Shown: positions 15,835 through 24,264, numbered from the stretch's first letter. The stretch: DNA of 56,779 nt from Clostridium thermobutyricum (GCA_016841565.1 JAENYX010000015.1:1-56779); one strand, 5' to 3'. The notes: generated by a model not told the origin, from the letters alone. Program-made: numbers and translations.

Positions 15835-17322
15835 ATGAAAATAAAAAGACAACCGGATATAGATGAAAAGATTGTTTCAATAAAGAGTAAAATCCAGGAC
15901 TTGATAAACCGGGGACAATATGACCAGGCATGGGAAAAGTTGGAGAAAATGCAGGCTGCGGCGATTAACGATGCGGATGTATATTCTATGAAATCAATTA
16001 TACTGATAGCCGGGAATAAACTGACTGAAGCCGAGAAACTATTGGTAGAGGGTGCAAACAGTACGTCAAGGAATTTTGATTTATTATATAACCTGGGTTA
16101 CATATATGAACAGCAGGGGAAACTCGCCAAAGCTGCGGATATATATCTGGAGGCTGAAAAGCTTGCATCGGGTAAGGAAGAAACCAACGATATCAATGCT
16201 GCTGTCGGCAGACTGAGAGAAATTCCCCAAGCCGAGATGTACATAGCAAATGCAAGAACCATGAATGCAGTTGACGAGATCAAACAAATGGTTAAGGAAA
16301 GAAAGTACAGCCAGGTGATAAAGACATGTGAAGACTATTTGCAGGGTAACGAGCCCCTGGGTTATATTTACTACTACCTGGGAGTTGCATATAATGCCCT
16401 GTCGGATTTCGCAAAATCGGAGGAATATCATAGAAAGGCATTGACAACGGACAGGAAGCTGGCCGATTTAAGGGAACAAAAAGTATTATTTAAGGACGTA
16501 TATGATGAAGCCCAAATATGCTGCATAGGGTGCGGGTGTGAGGACAGCGATGCCGTATGGGTGGGCAATCAGTCTTTGGCGGAGATTGATAAAGGATTGA
16601 TAAATCCTTTGAGGATATGGGTGAGATGCAGAAATTGCGGGCTGGTATATGCAAACCCTCAGCCTATGAAGGACACCATGGACAAATATTACTCACTGTA
16701 TGCCCAGGGAATGCAGGGCGGCTTGTACGGGAATATTGAAAGCTTGTTTGAAAAAAAGGTTCAGATGTCGAATAACAGGCTTAATATAATCAAGGAATTA
16801 AATAAAGGCGGGAAAAGGCTGCTGGATATAGGGGCGGGTACAGGGATTTTTACTGGCACGGCCATTGACCGAGGGTGGAATGCAACGGGTCTGGAGCTGA
16901 CCGGCGAGGATTGCCAATATGCCAGGGATAACTTTGGCCTGGAACTGGTAAGGAAGGATTTTTACCAACTCGGTGACACGGGGATGTACGATGTAATCAC
17001 TATGTTTGAGGTCATTGAGCATTTATATACACCATTTAAAGACTTAGCAAAGGTTAATAGTATGATTTCGAATGGGGGGCTGCTTGTGGTGGCTACACCC
17101 ATAGTGGACAGCCTGTATGCCAAAAAGATGAAAGAGAGAAATCCATTCTGGTATGTGAAAACCCACCTTACATACTTTCCCAGATCGGTTCTGACCGATT
17201 ACCTGATTAGTGCAGGTTTCGCAGTACTGGATACAAGATTATCCGAAGAAGGCATGGGCAGGATGGAATTCTACTGCAGAAAGGTACGGGAAGCATCAAA
17301 CGAGTTAAGTGTGACCCGGTAG
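15835..17322 (+). CDS. TPR-containing SAM-dependent methyltransferase
   Basis: The 495-residue protein has N-terminal TPR-like repeats (about 15-210). A zinc-ribbon-like pair, CCIGCGCEDSD...VRCRNCGLVYANP (about 222-275), follows. A class I methyltransferase then shows motif I LLDIGAGTGIFTG (about 330) and the post-motif YDVITMFEVIEHLY. Zinc-ribbon methyltransferases of this kind usually act on sugars in surface polysaccharides. It follows the GT2-TPR gene by 12 nt, so it probably methylates the flagellin glycan. The shared TPR modules suggest both enzymes dock on the same target. The substrate is not shown by sequence. Confidence 0.8.
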   Translation: MKIKRQPDIDEKIVSIKSKIQDLINRGQYDQAWEKLEKMQAAAINDADVYSMKSIILIAGNKLTEAEKLLVEGANSTSRNFDLLYNLGYIYEQQGKLAKAADIYLEAEKLASGKEETNDINAAVGRLREIPQAEMYIANARTMNAVDEIKQMVKERKYSQVIKTCEDYLQGNEPLGYIYYYLGVAYNALSDFAKSEEYHRKALTTDRKLADLREQKVLFKDVYDEAQICCIGCGCEDSDAVWVGNQSLAEIDKGLINPLRIWVRCRNCGLVYANPQPMKDTMDKYYSLYAQGMQGGLYGNIESLFEKKVQMSNNRLNIIKELNKGGKRLLDIGAGTGIFTGTAIDRGWNATGLELTGEDCQYARDNFGLELVRKDFYQLGDTGMYDVITMFEVIEHLYTPFKDLAKVNSMISNGGLLVVATPIVDSLYAKKMKERNPFWYVKTHLTYFPRSVLTDYLISAGFAVLDTRLSEEGMGRMEFYCRKVREASNELSVTR

Positions 17323-17325
17323 GAT

Positions 17326-17352
17326 TAAAGTTTAGCTCCATTTGACCGATAA
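17326..17352 (+). promoter_or_regulatory. Sigma-28 promoter for flaG-fliD-fliS
   Basis: TAAA (17326-17329), a 15-nt spacer and ACCGATAA (17345-17352) give a near-perfect match to TAAA-N15-GCCGATAA. It starts 3 nt after the methyltransferase stop codon and 36 nt before flaG. Confidence 0.8.
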
Positions 17353-17387
17353 ATATAATAGAAAAATCAGTATCGGGAGGGTTTGTT

Positions 17388-17768
17388 ATGAAGGTTGAAG
17401 GGGTTAGCGCAATAAGGCCTGCCGTAAGGAACAGCAGTGAAATAGATAATAGGAAAAGAATAAGGCAATTTAAAGAATCTGAGGAAAATATGAAAAAAAC
17501 CATTGCTGAGGCAGTAAACGAGCAGATAGATAAAACAGCCAGTAAGGAACAAGAATTCATTAAGACGGTTGAAAAGGCAAATACCGCCCTGAAGGGCATG
17601 GACAAGCGGTTTGAATTTTCAATCCACGAAGCCACAAACGAGATAATGGTTAAGGTGATAGACGATGCCACAGATGAGATAATAAGGGAGATTCCCCCCG
17701 AAAAGATACTTGATATGGTGGCAAAGATGTGGGAACTGGTGGGAATAATGATAGACCGGAAGATTTAA
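17388..17768 (+). CDS. flaG: FlaG family protein
   Basis: This 126-residue protein has a charged helical N-terminal half. The conserved FlaG C-terminal core is present: RFEFSIHEATNEIMVKVIDDATDEIIREIPPEKILDMVAKMWE. FlaG influences filament length in several species, though its mechanism is unclear. It is placed just before fliD, as usual. GGGAGGG precedes ATG 17388, and a consensus sigma-28 promoter is immediately upstream. A GC hairpin, GGCCGGT/ACCGGCC (17796-17813), separates it from fliD and may reduce read-through. Confidence 0.92.
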   Translation: MKVEGVSAIRPAVRNSSEIDNRKRIRQFKESEENMKKTIAEAVNEQIDKTASKEQEFIKTVEKANTALKGMDKRFEFSIHEATNEIMVKVIDDATDEIIREIPPEKILDMVAKMWELVGIMIDRKI

Positions 17769-17839
17769 TGAATATTTGTGGCGGACAAGCTCTAAGGCCG
17801 GTATAGACCGGCCGCAATTAATAAGTGAGGTGATTAGTT

Positions 17840-19696
17840 ATGTATAGCCCTATGAGAATAGGCGGCCTGGCCAGTGGAATGGACATTGACCAGATTGTTT
17901 CAGACATGATGAAGGCTGAAAGGACCAGGGTGGACACGCTTTACCAGAGAAAGCAGACCCTGCAGTGGCAGCAGGAATACTACAGGGAAATTAATGCTCG
18001 CCTATTGAGCTTCCAGACTTCTGCCTTCAACATGAAACTAAAGTCGGCGGTCAGCAAGAGTACTGCAATCGTCAGCAATGAAAGCATTGTAACCGCCATA
18101 GCCGGGTCGGCGGCCAGGGATGGTGTATACACTCTGAAGGTAAACAAGCTGGCCGAGCAGGCGCTGAAAGAGAGCGGCACATTATCCAGACCCATTGAAG
18201 GCAGTTCGTTAGCGGTTCCGATAACCATAGATTCATCAAACAATGAGATGAATATAACCTTGGATGGTGTGCAAAAGACCATTACCCTGACAGAAAGAAA
18301 TTATGACGGTATTAGTTTCACATTGAATGACCTGGTGGACGATATCCAAGGTAAGGTAGACCAGGCCTTCGGTACAGACACCGGTGGAGAGAGCTTGATT
18401 ACAGTAGGATTGAACGGTGACAGGCTCACCTTTGAGCCGGGAGGAGACTATAAGCCTCAGATAACGCTGGGCAGCGGTACCAATGATGCCCTGGGGGTTC
18501 TCGGCTTTAACGACGGGGACAGCTTCAAGATAAGTACAACCGATGCGTTAAAAACCATTGGGGATAAATTTGTCAATGACCCCTTTGCATCGGGAGATAT
18601 CATAGAATTCAGGATAAACGGACAGACATTTTCCTATGATTTCAGTCCGGGAGGAGCCGATGAAAATAAAACTCTGGGTGACATAATAAGTGATATTAAC
18701 AAAAATACCGATACCGGGGTTGAGGCTTATTACGATTCAATAACCGACAAAATGGTAATTAAGTCCAAGGAATACGGTTCCGGAGCCCAGGTACTGGTAG
18801 AAAACATATCGGGCAGCCTGTTTGGCGCTGCCGGTGCTCTTCAGATTGACGGCAGTGTTGATTACGGCACCGGGTCCGAGATTGAGCTGAACGGCGTTAC
18901 AATAACCAACTCCAGCAACAAGTTTACCGTAGACGGAGTCAGCTATACTCTGAACAAGGTATCTGCCGAGACGGTGGAGATAAGCGTACAGAAGGACATA
19001 CAGGCCTCCTACGATGCAATAAAGAGCTTTGTAGACGATTATAACGGCCTGATAGACCTGATAAACGGCAAGCTGACCGAAGAGAAATTCAGGGGCTACC
19101 CCCCGCTGACCGATGAGCAGAAAGCAGCGTTGAGTGAAAGAGATATTGAGTTGTGGGAGGAAAAAGCAAAAAGCGGTCTGCTGAGGAGCGACTCGATGCT
19201 CAGATCCATAGTATCAAACATGCGTTCTATAATGTACAGTCAGGTGGAGGGGCTGGATTCCGGCACCAATATGCTTGCCGCAATCGGTATTACAACATCA
19301 AACTATAAGGAAATGGGCAAGCTGCATATCAATGAGGACAAGCTTAAAGAAGCCCTGACCTATAATATGGAAGGCGTGGTTGCCCTGTTTTCACAGACCG
19401 GCACCCAAGTCGGAGAAGATGGTATTGCCGTGAGGCTGTATGACGCGGCTAAAAATGCAATAAACAGTGTGACCGAGAAGGCCGGGAGTGCAGCCAGCCT
19501 GACCAGCTATGACAACAGCTTCATGGGAAACCGTATCAGGGATGTTGACGATAAGATATTCAGAATGGAAGACCACCTGCTGCAGCTTGAAGACAGGTAC
19601 TGGAGACAGTTTACAGCCATGGAAAAGGCCTTGGGCGAGATGAATACCCAGAGTATGTGGCTGAGCCAGCAGCTGATGGGCATGGGCGGCTACTAA
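17840..19696 (+). CDS. fliD: Flagellar filament cap protein
   Basis: FliD forms the cap that folds exported flagellin at the filament tip. The 618-residue protein has the conserved N terminus RIGGLASGMDIDQIVSDMMKAER, the central beta-rich domains, and the C-terminal coiled coil (RIRDVDDKIFRMEDHLLQLE...ALGEMNTQSMWLSQQL). GTGAGGTGATTAGTT precedes ATG 17840. fliS follows after 12 nt. Confidence 0.96.
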   Translation: MYSPMRIGGLASGMDIDQIVSDMMKAERTRVDTLYQRKQTLQWQQEYYREINARLLSFQTSAFNMKLKSAVSKSTAIVSNESIVTAIAGSAARDGVYTLKVNKLAEQALKESGTLSRPIEGSSLAVPITIDSSNNEMNITLDGVQKTITLTERNYDGISFTLNDLVDDIQGKVDQAFGTDTGGESLITVGLNGDRLTFEPGGDYKPQITLGSGTNDALGVLGFNDGDSFKISTTDALKTIGDKFVNDPFASGDIIEFRINGQTFSYDFSPGGADENKTLGDIISDINKNTDTGVEAYYDSITDKMVIKSKEYGSGAQVLVENISGSLFGAAGALQIDGSVDYGTGSEIELNGVTITNSSNKFTVDGVSYTLNKVSAETVEISVQKDIQASYDAIKSFVDDYNGLIDLINGKLTEEKFRGYPPLTDEQKAALSERDIELWEEKAKSGLLRSDSMLRSIVSNMRSIMYSQVEGLDSGTNMLAAIGITTSNYKEMGKLHINEDKLKEALTYNMEGVVALFSQTGTQVGEDGIAVRLYDAAKNAINSVTEKAGSAASLTSYDNSFMGNRIRDVDDKIFRMEDHLLQLEDRYWRQFTAMEKALGEMNTQSMWLSQQLMGMGGY

Positions 19697-19708
19697 AGGG
19701 GGATTAGT

Positions 19709-20098
19709 ATGGCAATAAATAATCCGTACAACAATTACAAGCAAAATTCGATAATGACGGCCAGTCCCGAGGAACTTGTCGTAATGATGTTCAAGGCACT
19801 GGAAAAGAATATTCGGCAGGGGAAACAGTATGTGGAAGACAGGGACTATGAAAACGCCAACAGGGTTATATTAAAGGCCCAGGACATAGTATATGAGCTT
19901 ATGGCATCCCTGGACATGAAGGAAGAGATATCCACCCAGCTGTTTACATTATACGAATACATATTGAATAACCTCATGGAGGCGAATATTGCAAAGGATA
20001 CAGGCATACTTCAGGAGGTATTGGGTATGGCTGCCGAATTGCAGGATTCATGGGAGAAAGCTTTGTTGCAGGTCAGGCAGATAAAATACGGGAAATAG
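19709..20098 (+). CDS. fliS: Flagellin export chaperone FliS
   Basis: FliS binds the C terminus of flagellin in the cytoplasm and prevents early polymerisation. The 129-residue protein carries the family motif NNYKQNSIMTASPEELVVMMFKALEKNI at the N terminus and the helical bundle LYEYILNNLMEANIAKD. A strong Shine-Dalgarno (AAGGGGGAT) precedes ATG 19709. It sits between fliD and a FliT-like gene. Confidence 0.96.
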   Translation: MAINNPYNNYKQNSIMTASPEELVVMMFKALEKNIRQGKQYVEDRDYENANRVILKAQDIVYELMASLDMKEEISTQLFTLYEYILNNLMEANIAKDTGILQEVLGMAAELQDSWEKALLQVRQIKYGK

Positions 20099-20106
20099 GG
20101 GGATAT

Positions 20107-20586
20107 ATGGGGATGGCTGATCTAACAAAACTGGTCAGATATAGCCAGGAGAAGCTTGACAAGCTCAAACAGATTGAGAAGGTCACAGAGCAGCAGAAAA
20201 CCGCCATTGACAGCCAGGACCTTGCAGCATTGAATTCTCTGGTGGAAGAAAAACAGAAGGTAATAGACTATATTGACTGGTGCGACAATGCATTCCAGGA
20301 TGAGCTGAAAAGGCTTAAGGAGCGTCTTGGAGTTAAAACTCTAAACGATATAAGAGAAATAGATGACGGACAAGAGGGAAAGACGCTTGTGGCCATTATC
20401 ACAGAAATAACAGAAACCATTGAAAGCATACAGGCAATGGAAAAGGATAATCACAAAAAACTACTTGCGTCTATGGACCAGATTAAAGAAAAACTAAGGA
20501 AGGTAAGAAACGGGCAAAAGAGTATTGCAATGTATGACGGCGGTAATGAAGCGGCATCGGGAAGTTTTATCGACAAGAAGAAATAA
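20107..20586 (+). CDS. FliT/FlgN-like flagellar chaperone
   Basis: The 159-residue, almost entirely helical protein starts at ATG 20107 behind GGGGGATAT, 8 nt after the fliS stop. A longer in-frame reading runs back into fliS but has no start signal. Long heptad-rich segments (YSQEKLDKLKQIEKVTEQQ; IDSQDLAALNSLVEEKQKVI) and position after fliD-fliS point to a FliT-type chaperone (FlgN superfamily), probably for FliD. Motif support is weak because this superfamily diverges strongly. It is the last gene of the flagellar block. Confidence 0.7.
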   Translation: MGMADLTKLVRYSQEKLDKLKQIEKVTEQQKTAIDSQDLAALNSLVEEKQKVIDYIDWCDNAFQDELKRLKERLGVKTLNDIREIDDGQEGKTLVAIITEITETIESIQAMEKDNHKKLLASMDQIKEKLRKVRNGQKSIAMYDGGNEAASGSFIDKKK

Positions 20587-20665
20587 ACGGAATTTAAAAA
20601 ACGGGGATACGCCTTTATGGTTGGTACTTCATGATAACCAGGGAGTGTTCCCATTTTTATGTTCC

Positions 20666-20694
20666 TTGTAGCCGGATGTCCCTGATGGTATAAT
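20666..20694 (+). promoter_or_regulatory. Sigma-A promoter of the raiA RNA
   Basis: TTGTAG (20666-20671), 17 nt, and a perfect TATAAT (20689-20694) would start transcription at about 20701. That is exactly where the closing stem of the RNA begins. A weak hairpin GGGA/TCCC with a T run at 20641-20658 may end the flagellar transcript just before it. Confidence 0.8.
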
Positions 20695-20700
20695 ATTATC

Positions 20701-20916
20701 AGCTTATCCGGGTCTGTGGTTGAAAGTCGATGCCAATCGCAGGCGAAGCGACCCACGTAAGCCGGCAAAAATGCCGGTGAGCATGGTGCGGTTTAGGTGT
20801 AAGTCCTGCCGGTAGAGTGTATTCTCCACCGAGACGGGGGGTAGTGAAGGCATAAACCCGAGCGAGACCTGCAGCAGGCGAGTGTGGGGTCAAAGACCAG
20901 GTCAGCCGGATAAGCT
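20701..20916 (+). ncRNA. raiA-motif structured RNA
   Basis: The segment is closed by an 11-bp stem, AGCTTATCCGG/CCGGATAAGCT, and contains many GC-rich conserved-looking stretches (for example GTGTGGGGTCAAAGACCAGG near the 3' end). It has no coding potential. It lies about 450 nt upstream of hpf/raiA, the position that gave this large Firmicutes RNA its name. The identification combines the remembered 3' sequence, gene context, size and promoter placement. Its biochemical function is unknown. Confidence 0.8.
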
Positions 20917-20934
20917 TCCATTATGGTTTTGTCG

Positions 20935-20965
20935 ACTTCGGGCGGATGTCCGGAGTATTTTTTTA
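20935..20965 (+). terminator. Terminator after the raiA RNA
   Basis: ACTTCGGGC/GTCCGGAGT with loop GGAT (two G-U pairs) is followed by ATTTTTTTT. It makes the RNA an independent transcript of about 260 nt. Confidence 0.75.
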
Positions 20966-21053
20966 CAGAATTCTGTCTATTACTCCAATAATTTTATTAT
21001 CAGTATTAAAGTTGACATTAAAGTAATGATAATGAGTATAATTCGACAACAAG

Positions 21054-21210
21054 TTATCCACAACAAAGTGACGGTTTGTTCACATCTTTTGGTACAGAAC
21101 CATGGGTTATTCACACACTTATCCACACTATCCACATTTTTTGTTTCCACAGACAATATTATTCAGTTTTCAAAATACTTAACTTTAATAGTACAACAGG
21201 CTGTGGATAT
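21054..21210. promoter_or_regulatory. DnaA-box cluster 1
   Basis: TTATCCACA occurs at 21054-21062 and 21119-21127. TTATTCACA is at 21107, CTATCCACA abuts at 21128-21136, and the inverted TGTGGATAT is at 21202-21210. A very AT-rich stretch follows (about 21211-21310). It lies between the raiA RNA and hpf. No dnaA or dnaN is near, so it is more likely a regulatory or titration site than oriC. Confidence 0.7.
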
Positions 21211-21366
21211 TTTGTTTTTTTGTGCGAAAAGTTTTAACTGGTCCTAATTGGATATAAATATAATAATAGATTATAATATATATAATACCGCAGTATAAAT
21301 AAATAACACCAATCTGGCACGGGCAGTCTCAAACGACATTATGAATAATGAGAGGAGCTGGATTTT

Positions 21367-21894
21367 ATGCGTATTATTACGAGCGGGAAGAATATGGAAG
21401 TGACCGATGCTTTGAAGGATACGGTGGAAAGAAAGCTAGGTAAACTGGGTAAGTACTTTCAAAAGGATACAGAGGTGCAGGTAACGCTGAACGTTGAAAA
21501 AAACCGACACATAATTGAGGTCACCATACCCTTTGACGGAGTTATAATAAGGGGCGAAGAGTGTACCGACGATATGTACACATCAATCGACAAGGCAGTA
21601 GATAAGCTGGAACGTCAGATAAACAAACATAAATCAAAACTGGAAAAAAGATTCCGGGGAAGCAGGATGGTTTTTGAGAACATAGAGGCCAATGGAAAAG
21701 AAGATTTGGATAGTCCGAAGGTGGTAAGAACTAAGAGGTTTGCCATGAAGCCAATGCCCGTCGAAGAAGCAATTTTGCAGATGGAACTGCTGGGCCACAG
21801 CTTCTTTGTCTTTTCAAACGGCGACACCGATGAGGTAAATGTTGTTTACAGGCGAAAGGATGGAAACTACGGGCTGATAGAGCCAATGTTTTAA
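21367..21894 (+). CDS. hpf: Long-form ribosome hibernation promoting factor
   Basis: HPF dimerises 70S ribosomes into inactive 100S particles in resting cells. The 175-residue protein has the N-terminal S30AE domain (MRIITSGKNMEVTDALKDTVERKLGK..., about 1-100), a linker, and the C-terminal dimerisation domain (VRTKRFAMKPMPVEEAILQMELLGHSFFVF...), so it is the long form. GAGAGGAGC precedes ATG 21367. The upstream region holds the raiA RNA and the DnaA-box cluster. A terminator hairpin follows. Confidence 0.95.
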   Translation: MRIITSGKNMEVTDALKDTVERKLGKLGKYFQKDTEVQVTLNVEKNRHIIEVTIPFDGVIIRGEECTDDMYTSIDKAVDKLERQINKHKSKLEKRFRGSRMVFENIEANGKEDLDSPKVVRTKRFAMKPMPVEEAILQMELLGHSFFVFSNGDTDEVNVVYRRKDGNYGLIEPMF

Positions 21895-21929
21895 TAGATT
21901 AAAAATCTTTAGCAAACGGGTCTTTATTA

Positions 21930-21977
21930 AAAGACAGTAACGATAAGTAAAAAGTTCGTTGCTGTCTTTATTTTTAT
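21930..21977 (+). terminator. hpf terminator
   Basis: AAAGACAG (21930-21937) pairs with CTGTCTTT (21962-21969), with inner AACGA/TCGTT pairing, and is followed by ATTTTTAT. The remaining stretch to 22120 shows no further element. Confidence 0.8.
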
Positions 21978-22120
21978 TGGAAAAATAAAGGAATCCAACA
22001 ATATTAGTCGAAATAGTAATTATTCGGTTTGGGTGTGAGATAATGTCTGGGGACAACTTATTCTGGTTTGGGTCAGCGTTCTCATACGGTTTACGATAAC
22101 AGGTAAAGAGAGGGAAGACG

Positions 22121-22765
22121 ATGGGAGATAAACAAATTGTTTCAGAAACAGTATTACAGGAGCTGATAAACGATGTTGAGGGTATTGTTTCTTCCAAGGT
22201 AAAATTGGATGACAAGGGGAATCCCATAGAGATACATGCTCTCGCCGACAAATCCAGAAATGCCAAACAAATAGTCAGAGATATACAATCGGCTGTAACG
22301 GCTAAATTTGCCCTGGAAATTGACCATAGGATAATAAGCATTGCCCAGCTGAACTGTGACAGTGCAATGAATAGGGAACTGCGTATTGTCTTTAAGGGTA
22401 TGGAGGTTGTGAGTAAAGGCCTGGACCTTGATGTAAAAGTCATGCTTTCTCACAGGGACCGGGACTTTTTTGGTCAGCAGAAGGGTGTCAATACAGCCAG
22501 CAGTATAAATAGAACCATAGCCCAGGCTACACTGAAGGCGGTGGCCGATTTTACGAATTTAGGGGACATTTTTATAATAGAGGATGTGGGCAGTCTTGGT
22601 ATCGCAAATACCAACGTAGTTATTGCAGCCGTTACTTGTATTGATAAAAGCGGGGAGCAGCTTCTTATCGGTTCTTCTATGAATTCAGGGGATATAAAGG
22701 AAGCAGTTGTCAAAGCAACTCTTGATGCGGTAAACCGAAGAATCACAAAACTAATAAGCAGGTAA
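22121..22765 (+). CDS. Conserved protein of unknown function
   Basis: The 214-residue protein has a conserved-looking block VSSKVKLDDKGNPIEIHA, then KSRNAKQIVRDIQSAVTAKF and DHRIISIAQL (about 25-75). A second domain (about 85-212) ends in IKEAVVKATLDAVNRRI. I know such a block from uncharacterised Firmicutes and Actinobacteria proteins but can name no function. There is no membrane segment. It precedes a 25-codon peptide gene and an HD-GYP phosphodiesterase, which hints at, but does not prove, a signalling link. GAGAGGGAAG precedes ATG 22121. Confidence 0.7.
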   Translation: MGDKQIVSETVLQELINDVEGIVSSKVKLDDKGNPIEIHALADKSRNAKQIVRDIQSAVTAKFALEIDHRIISIAQLNCDSAMNRELRIVFKGMEVVSKGLDLDVKVMLSHRDRDFFGQQKGVNTASSINRTIAQATLKAVADFTNLGDIFIIEDVGSLGIANTNVVIAAVTCIDKSGEQLLIGSSMNSGDIKEAVVKATLDAVNRRITKLISR

Positions 22766-22858
22766 CTCTAATTTCAGGCCGGCGGGCAATACAAGCGGAG
22801 ACGATATAGCTAGCTTAATTAGCGGAAAGCGGACATTTTTGTAAAGGAGGCTATATCA

Positions 22859-22936
22859 ATGGCAAGGGTAATATCTGTTTTATTATCTTTAATGGCTCTG
22901 GTGCTTGCAGGCGGAGCCGGTTGGAACTGGCACTAA
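22859..22936 (+). CDS. 25-residue hydrophobic peptide
   Basis: ATG 22859 lies 8 nt after a perfect AAAGGAGG and opens a 25-codon frame. The peptide has a short basic N terminus (MARV), a run of about 16 hydrophobic residues (ISVLLSLMALVLAGGAG), and the ending WNWH. It looks like a single-pass membrane peptide or an unprocessed signal-like peptide. It sits 53 nt before the HD-GYP membrane protein gene, whose activity it might modulate; this is inference. Confidence 0.55.
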   Translation: MARVISVLLSLMALVLAGGAGWNWH

Positions 22937-22989
22937 GTTTATGAGGCCGGCCTGAATATTGAGTTATATAAGCTTAAGGAGAATTGAGT

Positions 22990-24264
22990 ATGGACAGACT
23001 TCCTGTTGGAGTTAAACTTATAATAGCAGCAACCGTTTTAACTGCAATAGCCTGCGGAATATTTTTTTCAAACACATGGAATATTGATAATAGCATAGAG
23101 GAGATAATATTTTTCACCGTATTGGCAGTAATCGGAGAAATGCTTAGTATTTCATTGTCGGATCAGATAAGGGTATCAGTAGTTTTTGCAGTAGTTGTTT
23201 GCATAATTATGCTTTTTACTCCCTTTACTGCCGGTCTGATTATAGCTGCCGGGAATATGTTTTCAATATATAAAAGGAATGAAAGGGTTGCTCATTTATT
23301 CAATACCCCGTTGCACAAGACAGCTTTCAACGTCTCCAACATTTTTGTATCATCATTGGTGGCTGGTATTGTTTATGGTGCTTTATATATTCCTAATGAA
23401 GGTATTAGCCTAACCTATGCAATAATCCCCATAACAATCGCATCCTTTGTCTATCTGGCGGTTAACGCATCTGTAGTAACGTTTTTAATTTCTAATTTGT
23501 TGAATAAGAGCTTTAGGTCGATTTGGAATAAGAATATTAAATGGACAGCACAAAGTTACCTTATAATGGCGCCTCTTGGAGTAATCCTGGCAATTGCATA
23601 CCAGAATTACGGGTATTTTGGAATATTGCTATTTTTCGGCCCGCTACTTATGGCCAGGTATTCTTTCAAATTATATATCGACTTAAAGAGCAGCTACCTG
23701 GAAACGGTGCAGGCTCTTTCCAGGGCGCTGGAGGCCAAGGATCCTGTAACCAGCGGCCACGCGGAAAGGGTCAGTCAATACTCGGTATCCATAGCTCATC
23801 AACTGGGATTGTCCCAGGCAAAAATCGATATCATTATGTATGCCGGGCTACTCCACGATATAGGTAAAATCGGTGTGGCTGACAGCATTTTGCAAAAACC
23901 GGGGAAGCTTACCCAGCAAGAATATAACGCCATAAAAGAGCATTCCTCCATAGGTTCGGATATACTGAGAGATATAGATTTTTTGAGGGATGCATCAAAA
24001 ATAATACGGTACCATCATGAACGGTATGACGGCCAAGGCTATCCCGATGGCCTGGGCGGTGAACAGGTTCCAATAGAGTCGTATATTTTGGGCGTGGCAG
24101 ATGCCTTTGATGCCATGACTAATGACAGGCCTTACAGGAAGGCATTGACTATTGAAGCTGCCCGTGATGTAATAAAAGAACAAGCGGGGAGGCAGTTTCA
24201 TCCCCGGGTGGCAGATGCCTTTGTGAAAATATTTGATAAGGGGTTGTTGAAAGGTGCTGATTGA
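22990..24264 (+). CDS. Membrane-bound HD-GYP domain phosphodiesterase
   Basis: The 424-residue protein has an N-terminal region of about seven membrane helices (roughly 8-225). A linker helix and a C-terminal HD-GYP domain follow. The HD pair lies in LLHDIGKIG (289-290), preceded by HAERVSQYS, and the GYP motif lies in HHERYDGQGYPDGLGGE (about 350-352). Such domains hydrolyse cyclic di-GMP. ATG 22990 is chosen over TTG 22984 because AAGGAG lies 7 nt before it. It overlaps the next gene by 11 nt. Proximity to the flagellar block fits a role in the motile-sessile switch. Confidence 0.9.
   Translation: MDRLPVGVKLIIAATVLTAIACGIFFSNTWNIDNSIEEIIFFTVLAVIGEMLSISLSDQIRVSVVFAVVVCIIMLFTPFTAGLIIAAGNMFSIYKRNERVAHLFNTPLHKTAFNVSNIFVSSLVAGIVYGALYIPNEGISLTYAIIPITIASFVYLAVNASVVTFLISNLLNKSFRSIWNKNIKWTAQSYLIMAPLGVILAIAYQNYGYFGILLFFGPLLMARYSFKLYIDLKSSYLETVQALSRALEAKDPVTSGHAERVSQYSVSIAHQLGLSQAKIDIIMYAGLLHDIGKIGVADSILQKPGKLTQQEYNAIKEHSSIGSDILRDIDFLRDASKIIRYHHERYDGQGYPDGLGGEQVPIESYILGVADAFDAMTNDRPYRKALTIEAARDVIKEQAGRQFHPRVADAFVKIFDKGLLKGAD

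Noticed and set aside
20882..21247. A 121-codon frame on the + strand
   Set aside because: It covers the raiA RNA 3' end, its terminator and the DnaA boxes, and its composition is not protein-like.
21054..21310. Chromosomal replication origin
   Set aside because: DnaA boxes and AT-rich DNA are present, but dnaA, dnaN, recF and rpmH are missing, and a second cluster occurs 16 kb away.
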